Shown: piece by piece, positions 36,710-45,860 of the stretch
How the letters are laid out: every line of letters starts with the position of its first letter
Numbering within the stretch: the first letter of the stretch is position 1
Assembly: GCA_020137815.1 (NCBI GenBank)
Contig: CM035360.1
Span: 5,741,059 to 5,791,058 of the forward strand
Direction of reading: 5' to 3'
Length of the DNA: 50,000 bases
Origin: Hormiphora californensis
Lineage: Eukaryota > Ctenophora > Tentaculata > Cydippida > Pleurobrachiidae
Translations under genes and position numbers: made by a program
The notes under the pieces: generated by a model
What the model saw: the letters and a program-made list of their open reading frames with translations, nothing else
Told to the model about the DNA's origin: nothing
The model's database searches: none

Positions 36710-36958
36710 CACATGGCTATTAGCTGCAACATAATGGGGTAAAGCTTGCTATGTTCTAACCCTCCTTTATATTTGTAAAGAAGGGCTCTGTTTAGGGCGG
36801 GTCCCGCGAAACAGAGTCTAGCTAGGCATGGTAAAGCTTGGAGAACTCAACATACACATACATGTCAAAAGGAGGAGGGGGTAACTGGCTCATGTGTAAA
36901 ATAATAAAATGGATAATACAAATCAACATCAAATATAATAAAAACTCAGCCTCTACTG

Positions 36959-37842
36959 TCACTTATAACCCTGCTTCTTTTTCTGTTTAGTGTCTGGTGT
37001 TCCCTGTTCCCCCGTCTGCAGTTCCCCTCCACCTCCTTGTTGCTGTTCCTCCGGTGTTTCTGTTGCTGCTGCTCCAGGTGTTCCTGACTGTGGAGCTGTT
37101 CCTCCTCCTCCTCCCGGTGGGGATCCCTCAAATACAGGGAGCTGGAACAATCCGTGCTCCATAACCTGGAGATAAAGAGATAAGGAGAGGTTAGAAACAT
37201 AATCACCTGGTCTTAAATCAATAGAGATTAGATGCATATGTGTAACCCTGGTCCAAGATATCCATTGTATACATCTATACATGGCGTCATGGCGACATCA
37301 ATTGACCATATATGGAGATATACTAACAGATAACCTACCTCAGGAAAGGGTGCATCCTGGGCCTGATCTAGAATGCCAATATCCCACAGAGACTTCACTT
37401 GGTCCCACAAGTGGGCAGTTGAGATATTTATACCAGTCCGCTCGTGAAACCTGCAACAAATACTGATCACTGAAAGTAATTACCTTACAACCCAGCCAAT
37501 CCTTCACTGATAACCCCGAGTCCCGACCCTCCTAGTTACGGTTACTAAGGATGGGAGTCTAGTTACTAAGGGCTAGGTAACTAGGGTGAGAGTTACCTCT
37601 GTACCTCTCCCTAGTTACGGTTACTAAAGATGGGAGTCTAGTTACTAAGGGCTAGGTAACTAGGGGGGAGAGTTACCTCTGTACCTATCCCTAGTTACGG
37701 TTACTAAGGGTGAGAGTTACCTCTGTTGCATGCACATCATATGGAAGTGTTTGTTGATGCCACATGGTTTATGTCCAGACATGCTCTCAAACAGGTGTAT
37801 CTCCATCTCAGGATCCCAAACTGGCACCCCCTCCTCTACCAT
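36959..37842 (-). CDS. MRGBP: MRGBP / Eaf7-like subunit of the NuA4-TIP60 complex
   Basis: Three exons: 37,721-37,842, 37,339-37,450, 36,959-37,165, phases consistent, 146 residues (human 204). The conserved Eaf7 region is clear: VWDPEMEIHLFESMSGHKPC then GINKHFHMMCM in exon 1, HLWDQVKSLWDIGILDQAQ and PFPE in exon 2. Exon 3 is a Gly/Pro/Gln-rich tail ending in a basic KQKKKQGYK, in place of the longer acidic and basic tail of vertebrates. The family links MRG15-type proteins to the histone acetyltransferase complex in the nucleus. The ATG at 37,840-37,842 directly precedes VEEGVPVWDP and fits the family start. Intron 1 holds a ~80-bp tandem repeat that copies the splice donor. It sits between MTX2 (223 bp away) and WDR48 (249 bp), all on one strand. 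Confidence 0.92.
37532..37720. repeat. ~80-bp tandem repeat in MRGBP intron 1
   Basis: CTAGTTACGG recurs at 37,532, 37,611 and 37,691 (79 and 80 bp apart; 2.4 units). Every unit contains GAGAGTTACCTCTGT, which on the minus strand is ACAGAGGTAACTCTC, the exact exon 1 donor context. The copies sit at 37,591, 37,671 and the real one at 37,715. Confidence 0.88.
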
Positions 37843-38065
37843 CGCTATTATATTGACATAATAATTAGTAACATGATTAGTAACATGATTAGTAACACAA
37901 TCAATGGGTGACGTAATTAGTAACATAGTTAGTAGTTACTAGCTCGGTTAGAACGGTAACAAACGTAAACCATTGTATTTTGAGAAGAGTCACAGTATAT
38001 AACAGATACATATCGACAGCACAACAGACACAGAGTAAAAATGTAAAGTTCAGTAGGTCCCATTT

Positions 38066-39751
38066 TCACCAGCTACCGTGTTTTTTCATCCCGTGTGCAC
38101 TCTCCATGTGCTTACAGAATTGTATAAGTCGAGAATGAACACCCATAGCTCGCTTCATTCGGAAGCTCGGTAGTTTGGTCATAAAGATGGCGTTTAGATG
38201 ACCGTATAGCAAGCAGTCCAACTCTGTAACTATGTCCTGTGATGGAGGTGATAAAAAGTTATGAAAAAAAGTAAACTTCTCCTGTGTAAACTGTAAGGAT
38301 AGAAAAGACAACTTTGGGGAATAATGTGCAAACGGGATCTTGTGGATTGTGGAATGACAAGCATCTCATTTTGTGTTATTGTTGCCCAGAATGATCAGCT
38401 CATTATAAACTCACCTCCCCAGTGGTACTATCCTTGAAGAATGTCCCGGGTGTATCAGTTAGGCGCTGTGAGATTGCATTGGCAATGGTCTTAGTCTCTG
38501 GTAACATCATCTCCCCACTAACATCATACCACTCAGATTGACTGGCTATCAATCGATATACCTGAAATATATTACTAGTATTACTTGACTGGCTATCAAT
38601 CGATATACCTGATGAATAATATTACCATTGGTTGTACTTGTACGACTTCCTCTCAGCAAGTAGTAGTTGAATTTGATAGTAGAAAATAGGGTTGCAGCGG
38701 GGTTTTTGGGGTAACTGAAGTGTGTAAAGATACCCAAACAATGATTGATTACCTGTCGTCTCTTGTAGAAGGGTAGAATGGTGCTGAGGGGCCACGCTGT
38801 GTGTCTTGTATACGCAGGAAGGGTCACATGAAGGTAATTGTCCTCTATCAACCAAGCTGTAAACAACTCTAACGCCTGTAAATAATATATAGATGATATT
38901 ATAGCAGAGTTGAGGAGAGGATGGAGATCGGATTGTACAAATTCTATCGAAAGGGTCGAGAAGGGTTTGGGACACAGGTACAATAACGAGTCGTTGATTT
39001 CGAACTTTCGCCCAAATTTTATGCCCAACTGCAGTAGTTTATTACCTCTAATCGGGCTGTAATGAGTGATGTGTAAGTGTCCATGTCACACTTTTCATTT
39101 TCTGATAATTTATCGCTCAACGTGTAATCCTTTCCTGAAAGGCAACATGATTAGTCAGTACACTGCAAAAAGCAGTAACAATCACGGTCTAAAAGATCCT
39201 GTAAAAATGTTTGGTCCACAAAATGCATAACATGCGATCAGGAAGGACCAGATGCAAATCTTTATGGATCACCCTAATATGTAGGAAAATTCAAAATCTT
39301 AATTTCTGAGTCACATTACTTGGTAAGATATGCGAGTAGTTCTGCAAATCCTGATACAATGTCTCGCTCATTAAATATCAGTAATAGGGAAATCTTCCGT
39401 TAGTAGAAATGTATTCCACATTAGACTTCGTTTCCACCGTGTATTTTAGCTCATGTTGCTCTAGTAGGCACTTTATTGCAGTGGCTTCACATCGACTGGG
39501 CAGAATCTCAACTCCTGAATAGAATTATTATCATTATTAAATTAACGCGAGAAGAGATTGGAGGTCCCCCACTCCAATCATTATTAAACTTAGTATCACT
39601 TCTGATAAAAAGAAGGGAGAGGAATCAGTAAACTTCGATTGTTATTGAAAGTATCTACCTTACCTCTCGGGTGATCAATAAGTCGGATAGATTCTATGTC
39701 TGCGTTAAAGCTATTTGATAGCTGTTCTGAAACCTGTTCCACAATTGACAT
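38066..39751 (-). CDS. MTX2: Metaxin-2, mitochondrial outer-membrane import factor
   Basis: Six exons: 39,664-39,751; 39,320-39,514; 39,046-39,134; 38,753-38,875; 38,415-38,561; 38,066-38,236. As written, exon 2 is one base short (G run at 39,387-39,389) and exon 3 one base long (T run at 39,131-39,133). The other copy has the fitting length at both, and then the gene is 270 residues (human 263). Signatures: start MSIVEQVSEQLSNSF; CEATAIKCLLEQHELKYTVE and NVEYISTNGRFP in the thioredoxin-like half; KDYTLSDKLSENEKCDMDTY, TAWPLSTILPFYKRRQ, NAISQRL and VTELDCLLYGHLNAIFMTKL in the GST-C-like half. Metaxin-2 works with metaxin-1 and the SAM complex in assembly of outer-membrane proteins and in mitochondrial transport. 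First gene of the MTX2-MRGBP-WDR48 row. Confidence 0.93.
38541..38612. repeat. 47-bp tandem duplication at an MTX2 splice acceptor
   Basis: ACTGGCTATCAATCGATATA begins at 38,541 and again at 38,588. On the minus strand each copy carries CAG followed by GTATATCG, so exon 5 has two possible acceptors, at 38,561 and 38,608. Only the inner one keeps frame (49 codons). A blurred version is in the first copy near 24,010-24,085. Confidence 0.8.
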
Positions 39752-40038
39752 AACTAAAATTGTAAAGTTTATTCGACTCAGATTAACGTCGTAGTGAAAA
39801 CGGGATTTAAATCGTTATTTTTTAGTTGAGTCTGGAAATCAGCGGCTCGGATCAGCACATTACCTGCAGAAAATAGCAAATAGATTATAGTCAAAGGATA
39901 AAGCACTGATATATAGTCAAAGGATAAAGCACTATTTGCTAGCAAGCTTTGAAAAGAGGAAGAAAATCGATAAAAAATTTTAAAAGCTTATTTTTCGGGC
40001 CCACCCTTGGACCCTACTAGTTGCCTTAGCGCCCCCGG
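39752..40038. other. MTX2 upstream region
   Basis: No coding. AAAGGATAAAGCACT occurs twice (about 39,894 and 39,919). Position suggests the MTX2 promoter; no motif decides it. Confidence 0.5.
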
Positions 40039-40046
40039 AACTTCCT

Positions 40047-40867
40047 ACGGTGGCAGATTCCGGTCAAGAGTTTTTTCAATCAAGTGAAATATTTTTGTTT
40101 GAAGTTTTATAAAAATTTTATTTCAAAATAAAAATTAACATGTCGTTAAAATTATTGGCCGGAATCTGCCACGCGAGTGGCAGATCTCGGCCAAGATTCT
40201 AAAAAAACCTTGGCCAGAATCTGCCAACCACGTGGCAGATTCCGGCCAACAAACTGAAACTTACTTATATCAAAGCGAAAACCGCTGTACCCGACTAATT
40301 TTGATACGCTGAATCACGTAAGCAACTTTTCCAATCCCTCAGAGGTCGGGAAAGTGTCCTAATTGAGCATAATAGGGTCTAATTGACCCCACTTACAACT
40401 TTTCACCTGGAAACGATAGACGCTTATGTGAAGGCACTTTTCCGACTAATTTTGATACGCTGAATCACGTAAGCAACTTTTCCAATCCCTCCGAGGTCGG
40501 GAATTTGCCCTAATTGAGCAATTAAGGCCAATTAGACCTAATTATACTTAATTATGGCAAATTCCCGACCTCGGAGGGATTGGAAAAGTTGCTTACGTGA
40601 TTCAGCGTATCAAAATTAGTCGGGTACAGCGGTTTTCGCTTTGATATAAGTAAGTTTCAGTTTGTTGGCCGGAATCTGCCACGTGGTTGGCAGATTCTGG
40701 CCAAGGTTTTTTAGAATCTTGGCCGAGATCTGCCACTCGCGTGGCAGATTCCGGCCAATAATTTTAACGACATGTTAATTCTTATTTTGAAATAAAATTT
40801 TTATAAAACTTCAAACAAAAATATTTCACTTGATTGAAAAAAACTCTTGGCCGGAATCTGCCACCGT
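40047..40867. mobile_element. 821-bp palindromic DNA transposon, 8-bp target duplication
   Basis: It begins ACGGTGGCAGATTCCGG and ends CCGGAATCTGCCACCGT. The two halves are inverted copies of each other over roughly 370 bp each. Flanked by AACTTCCT on both sides (40,039-40,046 and 40,868-40,875). Within each arm GGCCGGAATCTGCCAC pairs with a nearby GTGGCAGATCTCGGCC, so there are hairpins within the hairpin. No open frame of note. An 8-bp duplication is typical of hAT-type and some related families (family knowledge); assignment by duplication length alone is tentative. Confidence 0.92.
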
Positions 40868-40875
40868 AACTTCCT

Positions 40876-41277
40876 GTTATCTCTCAACGTTTGATCACCG
40901 CTTATCTCAGAGGACGGATCACGGACCACAACTTTCCATTTTTGATTTTTCGCAACAAAAAAAACAAAACAAGGTTCATGCGAACTGAGGAGGAATTTTG
41001 TTTCAAAATACCAAATATATCATTTGCGTACGATGTAACGCGCAAATAAGATTCATTCAACGATGCAACACACGCGCGGCGTCGCGCTTGTAAAAGCACG
41101 AAAAATTTTGTTTTGAAACTTTGAAAATAAAAATCCTCGTTTTGAAATTTTAGAATCTTAGAAATTAGAAATTCCCTTCTTCTTCTTCTTCTATTAGGCC
41201 GTCTCCACCATAGGTGAGATTGAGGGGTGGTACCATGGAGATTCCTTTCCCCGGCCTGGTTTGAGGGTTTGGATTTG
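40876..41277. other. Flank and 3' end of the retrotransposon
   Basis: No gene. A CTT run (GAA on the retrotransposon strand) at about 41,176-41,191 lies ~90 bp past the last stop and may be the simple-repeat tail of the element. The remainder is A/T-rich with a CG-rich patch near 41,066-41,090. Confidence 0.5.
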
Positions 41278-41515
41278 TTAGTCCTCTTCCCCCCGGTTTA
41301 ACTGTTTCAGGATATCCATGAAGAATGAAACAGTCTTGGTGATCGGGAAGCCATTCTTGATGTCATCGAGGGTTAAACCAAGCCGATCAAACCTCTCTTG
41401 TCGCTGTTTCCAGAGAGCTGGACAGTCAGTGAGGAGGTGTTTGGCTGTTTCATTTTCTATGCCGCATAGGCGGCAGGTTGGAGTGTTTGCTAGTTTCATC
41501 TTGTGAAAATGGTAT

Positions 41516-44014
41516 TTAAGTGTGCCCAGTCAGAAGCTGGGTTGCCGCTCTCAAGTGATTTCGGTCCAGGTGCTGGAGCTGTTTGACGTGGTTCGGGTTC
41601 CAGAAAAGATTCATGTGAGCCGTTGGAGCCGTTGTCATTTTTGTCTTCTCCCTTAGGGCCGCATAGGCGGCTTTCTTCGGGATTGGAGGGCGTATGATGT
41701 TTTCAATCTCTTGTGCTCCCTTTTTAGCGAGGGAGTCTGCTAGTTCATTCCCTTCGTGGCCTTTGTGAGCAGGGATCCACCGTATTTTAACGGTGTTGAA
41801 AACTGCAAGGGCGTTCAGGTTGGAAATGGTGTTTTGGGTGGTTTTGGATCTGCATACGGTGCTATCCAGTGCTTTGATTGTTCCTTGGCTATCGCAATTG
41901 ATGAGGATTTTTTGATTGGCAGTTCCTGTGCCAAGGAGGTGTTTGGTGGTGTTTTGGATGGCTATCATTTCGGCCATAGGGACTGTTGTGGTATCACCCA
42001 GATTGAAAGCGGCCGAGTGGACCTCTTGTCCATTTTCACGGATTAGGAGGCCCGCGCCGGCGTTGCCGTCAATTCTGGAACCGTCTGTGTAGGCTATTAT
42101 TGTGTGATCGTCCTCTCCCTCTTCTTTGTAGTCCTCTGCGTCCGGAATCTCCAGGGAGTATTCCCGGTCGAGGATGAGTTGAGGGATGGTGTGGTCATGT
42201 TCCCACTCTGCTGGAAGGAGGTTTAGGCATTCGTCCACTGTGTTTGCGTGGGATGTGAATACTTTTGGTTGTGGTAGCTGCGACATTATACTCCCTTCCC
42301 ACTGATCGGCCGCTCTGAGCGTGTACGCTGTTTTAATGGCGCATTGTCTCAGGTGGTCTACTATGGGCATGGTGTGGGTAATCATGTCAAGCGCCTTCCC
42401 TGGTGTGCTGGACATTGCTCCAGTTACCATTTGGAGGGCAAGTCTTTGGATTCTTGATGTGTTTATCTTGTTTTTCTGTGTCAGCATGGCATTGGCCCAT
42501 ACGAGCGCGCCATAGGAGAGCATGGGCCGTATGATGGATTTGTAGATCCACAGCATGGTCTTTGGCGAGAAGCCCCACGTTGGGCCCACCGCTCTCCTGC
42601 ACTGGAATAGGACTTGTTTACATTTCTTTATTTGGGTATCAATATGTTTCGACCAATTTAGTTTGGAGTCCAATGTGACACCCAGGAATTTGGTGTGGTT
42701 GGTTGCTTTGATCTCGTGACCCATTACCTTGATGGGTTCTCTGAGTTTTATGTTGTGGCGGTGGGTGAATATTACTGTGTGGGATTTGAGAGCGCTGAGC
42801 TTGAGTCCCACTGATTTGCACCACTTGCTAATGGTGGATAGGCTTTTCTGGGTTGCTTCTCTGAGGGGGTAGATGTCTGCAGCCGCATTGCCTTTCGTTG
42901 GAGGCGATATTGTCGCGGCTAGAAGGCAGAGGTCATCTGCGAACCCTTGGAGATCACCAGGAATTTTGTCCTTTTTTAGGCTGAGGAGGTCGTCCATCAC
43001 CAGGTTCCAGAGGAATGGCGATAGAATTCCTCCTTGGGGGCAGCCTTTTGTCAGGCCGAACACTAGGGTGTGTCCCAAGAGTGAGGTTTTGACTCGGCGA
43101 TTGGAGATCATGTAAGTAATCCAATTGGCCGTTTTACTGTCTTTTAGTTTGTTGTGTAGTGCTCTCTCTATGGCTTTGAAGGCCACGTTGTCGAAAGCGC
43201 CCTCTATGTCGAGGAAGGTTGCCATGGCTATTCCTCTGTGCATGAGGGTGTGTTCTATTTTTCGGACGACTTTGTGGAGGGCAGTGTCAGTGGACGCACC
43301 TCGTCTAAATCCGAACTGGTTTTTGTTGAGTTTCTTGTGTACTTTTTGGTCCACTTCGATGTGCCATAGAACTAGCCTCTCCATAAGCTTCTGGAGGTTG
43401 GATGCTAGGGTAATGGTTCGGAATGATTTTGGTTGTCGGTAGTCACTCTTTCCTGGCTTTGGGAGGTAAATTGCTTCAGCCTCTTGCCAAGACTGAGGAG
43501 TGACCCCAAGGGAGAAAGATGCAATTGCTATCTTTTGGAAGTAAGTAGCAAAGGCTGGAGCAACCTTTTGCATCATGATTGGTCTGATTTCATCTGGTCC
43601 TGCCGCTGTGAGCGGTTTGAACTCTTTAAGTGCTCTGATTATTCTTGGTATGGAGAAGACATGCTCACTGGGCCATTCTTCTTTGGATCCATTTTTCAAT
43701 GGGGTAAGTGATGGCCGTGTGCTATGGTCTTCTCCGAAGAGGGAGTCCCGCATGTGTTCCAGGGTCTCGGCTGGGCTGCACGTCAGGGAGCCGTCTGGCT
43801 TGATCAGACAACTAAGGTTATTGCCCGGGTTATCTTTAATTACTTGGCCAATTTTTTGAGCGTCAGAGAGGGCGTCCATTTCGCCTGTCCAAGATTGCCA
43901 GGCTGTGCGTTTGGATTGGTCTCTCAGTTTTTTGTATATTTTTGATTTTTCTTTTGCTTCTTCCCATAAGGGAGGAGTCTTACCGCTCTGAGCTGCTGTC
44001 AGCGCGGAGATCAT
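41516..44014 (-). CDS. Reverse transcriptase plus RNase H frame
   Basis: 832 codons without a stop, the longest frame in the window. Residues about 100-400 hold the RT with GPDEIRPIMM, FRTITLASNLQKLMERL, NQFGFRRGASTDTALH, FLDIEGAFD, CPQGGILSPF and FADDL; about 640-770 hold RNase H with its D-E-D-D/H residues (YTDGS, AEM, CDSQ, GNELAD). All catalytic aspartates I can check are present. Upstream codons continue in another frame (to 44,354), and downstream the frame moves after LLTGHT into the CCHC-like tail, each by a single base. The true product is one longer ORF2. Whether the shifts are mutations or read errors is unknown. Confidence 0.93.
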   Translation of the reverse strand: MISALTAAQSGKTPPLWEEAKEKSKIYKKLRDQSKRTAWQSWTGEMDALSDAQKIGQVIKDNPGNNLSCLIKPDGSLTCSPAETLEHMRDSLFGEDHSTRPSLTPLKNGSKEEWPSEHVFSIPRIIRALKEFKPLTAAGPDEIRPIMMQKVAPAFATYFQKIAIASFSLGVTPQSWQEAEAIYLPKPGKSDYRQPKSFRTITLASNLQKLMERLVLWHIEVDQKVHKKLNKNQFGFRRGASTDTALHKVVRKIEHTLMHRGIAMATFLDIEGAFDNVAFKAIERALHNKLKDSKTANWITYMISNRRVKTSLLGHTLVFGLTKGCPQGGILSPFLWNLVMDDLLSLKKDKIPGDLQGFADDLCLLAATISPPTKGNAAADIYPLREATQKSLSTISKWCKSVGLKLSALKSHTVIFTHRHNIKLREPIKVMGHEIKATNHTKFLGVTLDSKLNWSKHIDTQIKKCKQVLFQCRRAVGPTWGFSPKTMLWIYKSIIRPMLSYGALVWANAMLTQKNKINTSRIQRLALQMVTGAMSSTPGKALDMITHTMPIVDHLRQCAIKTAYTLRAADQWEGSIMSQLPQPKVFTSHANTVDECLNLLPAEWEHDHTIPQLILDREYSLEIPDAEDYKEEGEDDHTIIAYTDGSRIDGNAGAGLLIRENGQEVHSAAFNLGDTTTVPMAEMIAIQNTTKHLLGTGTANQKILINCDSQGTIKALDSTVCRSKTTQNTISNLNALAVFNTVKIRWIPAHKGHEGNELADSLAKKGAQEIENIIRPPIPKKAAYAALREKTKMTTAPTAHMNLFWNPNHVKQLQHLDRNHLRAATQLLTGHT

Positions 44015-44364
44015 AGGACCTCCTGGCGGTCTTGACTTCCTCCGTGAGCCACACTGGATCTTTGGTGGTGGCTGAGATGTGGGTCAGTGGAGTGCATTCT
44101 TTGTATGCGTTGATAAGGATTTTAGTCAGTTCCGTAGCGTGCTCCTCTAGATCTTCAGCATTGATGATACTTTTGTTGAGGATGGGGCTTTCGGACATGG
44201 CTTTTTCTACTGATTTTTGGAATTGTAACCAATTAGTTTTCTTGGGGTTGTGGAATGATCGGATGTTGGAGATGTCCGTTCCCACTAGATTGAAGGTTAT
44301 GGGGATGTGGTCTGAGTGGCACTTCATAGGGTTGGTCTGCCACTTTCGAACCACTAGTAAACCC

Positions 44365-44970
44365 GTTCGCCCTACGGGCGAATTTCGCGGAAATGGTAGC
44401 TGGATTAGGAAATACTGACACCACCAGTCGAACTGTTGACATGCACTATCCCTACGGCAACGTAAAAGGAGCTCAGGCGGGATCGCTGCGAGTTTTAGAA
44501 CGCCAGAAGATGATCAGGTGATCAAAGTGGTAAAAGAACTTCTATTTTGCAGATTCCTCGCATTTCGTCAGATTGTGGTCATCTGCCTTAATCTCTGAGA
44601 TTGATCATCGGTTCTGTTTAATCTCCAACGTCTTGTTCGTTCTCTCTGCACTTCTCTTGGTGTTGCTGCATTTTAACCCCTCAGTGTATGGAAAAGTAGA
44701 GAACGGCGGTCGGATCTTTCATGAGTAACTCAAATTGTCGCTGTCGTATATCAGCAGTTGTTGAAGAGAGCATATAATTAGCTGGAACAGTGACGCAATA
44801 CAAAGCAAGATCAGATGCACGTGCAACTGCACTACAATAGTAACAATCCTTGGTAACGGCTCCCCACCCCTGGCCCCACTCCAGCTAGTAGACTCCACCT
44901 CTAAACCTGCACGTGCAAAATGCCATATTTGGTAAAAAACGTTACACTGGATTTCCCTATTTGCTTTAAT
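44365..44970. other. Interruption inside the retrotransposon endonuclease
   Basis: Endonuclease reading stops soon after DLTISNNQAVD (minus strand, about 44,985) and resumes with KWQTNPMKCHSDHIP at about 44,350. About 550-600 bp without coding sense lie between, starting with a GTAGAC and ending TTTACTAG on the minus strand. It holds the short palindrome TTCGCCCTACGGGCGAA (44,366-44,382). It could be a nested insertion or, less likely, an intron. The same block is in the first copy. Confidence 0.6.
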
Positions 44971-45860
44971 AATAGTATGATGTCTACTGCTTGGTTATTC
45001 GATATGGTCAGGTCTATGGCGTTCTGCCATCGACCATTGTCGAACGTTGGTGGGGAGTTAATGTTTGATATGTGAAGGTCTTCATTGAGGAGGAACTCCA
45101 GGAGTGCGTCTCCTCTTTTGATACCAGGCGTATCGTTCAGTTTGCTCCCCCAGAGGGAGTTGTGAGCGTTACAGTCTGTACCCACTATCATTGGATAGTT
45201 ATGTTTGGCTGCATGGGCTGTAATTTCCCCTAGTAGCGCGGGAGGGCAGGGTTTGTCTCGGTCCATGTACATGGAGCTGAGTAGGATGGTTTTATTGTTA
45301 ATCTTGAGAATGATTGTGGAGGTGTCGCGGTCCGAGAGGGCGTCCATGAAGAATATGTTTCGGGACAGATCTTTGTGGACCATGATGCCAGCCCTCGGAT
45401 TGTCCGCCCGCTTATCGTAGATAGCGATATAACCTCCACTAGTTTTCAGTCTCCCCTGTTTCTTAGTTAGGGGGTGCTCTTGAGTGAGAATTATGTGGTT
45501 GTTGGTTGAACTCTCACTAATGATATCATCCCACCCGTGGTGACTTCTATTGAGGTTAATCTGAGTCACTCGAAGATCCTTACCTTTGACTGGTGGTCCG
45601 GAGGTGGATGGGTGGACAATTGGAGGGGGCGGGACGGTCGATCCACTCTGGGTGGAAGCCGTTGGCTGGGTTTTCCCACTCGTGGTGGGGCCCCGGGCTG
45701 TGTGTCTTCTTGATGGTTTTTTGTTGTTTTTTGGCACCACCGATCCACTCGGGGGTGGATCTGTTGCTCCACTCGATGGTGGAGATATGGTCAACGGTTT
45801 TTGGTGGTTCTTGGAACCACTTTGTATTGATGTGTTGTATGAGTTATAATAGGAATCCAT

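Larger units (their letters stand above)
41278..45860 (-). mobile_element. I-group non-LTR retrotransposon (EN, RT, RNase H)
   Basis: Domains in order on the minus strand: Pro-rich N-terminal part and AP-type endonuclease (45,860-44,901; LRVTQINLNRS, ILTQEHPL, MIVGTDCNAHNSLWGS), endonuclease end (44,354-43,980; KCHSDHIPITFNL), reverse transcriptase and RNase H (44,014-41,516), zinc-knuckle-like tail (41,499-41,278; CRLCGIENETAKHLLTDCP). RT motifs are TFLDIEGAFDN, TKGCPQGGILSPFLW and GFADDL. RNase H carries AYTDGSRIDG, MAEMIA, NCDSQGT and HKGHEGNELADSL. The order EN-RT-RNase H with a terminal CCHC-like motif fits the I group. It is broken by frame changes near 44,005 and 41,515 and by a ~550-bp interruption of the endonuclease. 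No retroviral features. Confidence 0.92.

Noticed and set aside
38549-39028. 159-codon continuous minus-strand frame as one exon
   Set aside because: It runs across two MTX2 exons and the introns between; only 38,753-38,875 (and, separately, 38,415-38,561) matches the metaxin family.
43125-43859. Plus-strand frames over the retrotransposon
   Set aside because: They are antisense shadows of the 832-codon RT/RNase H frame.
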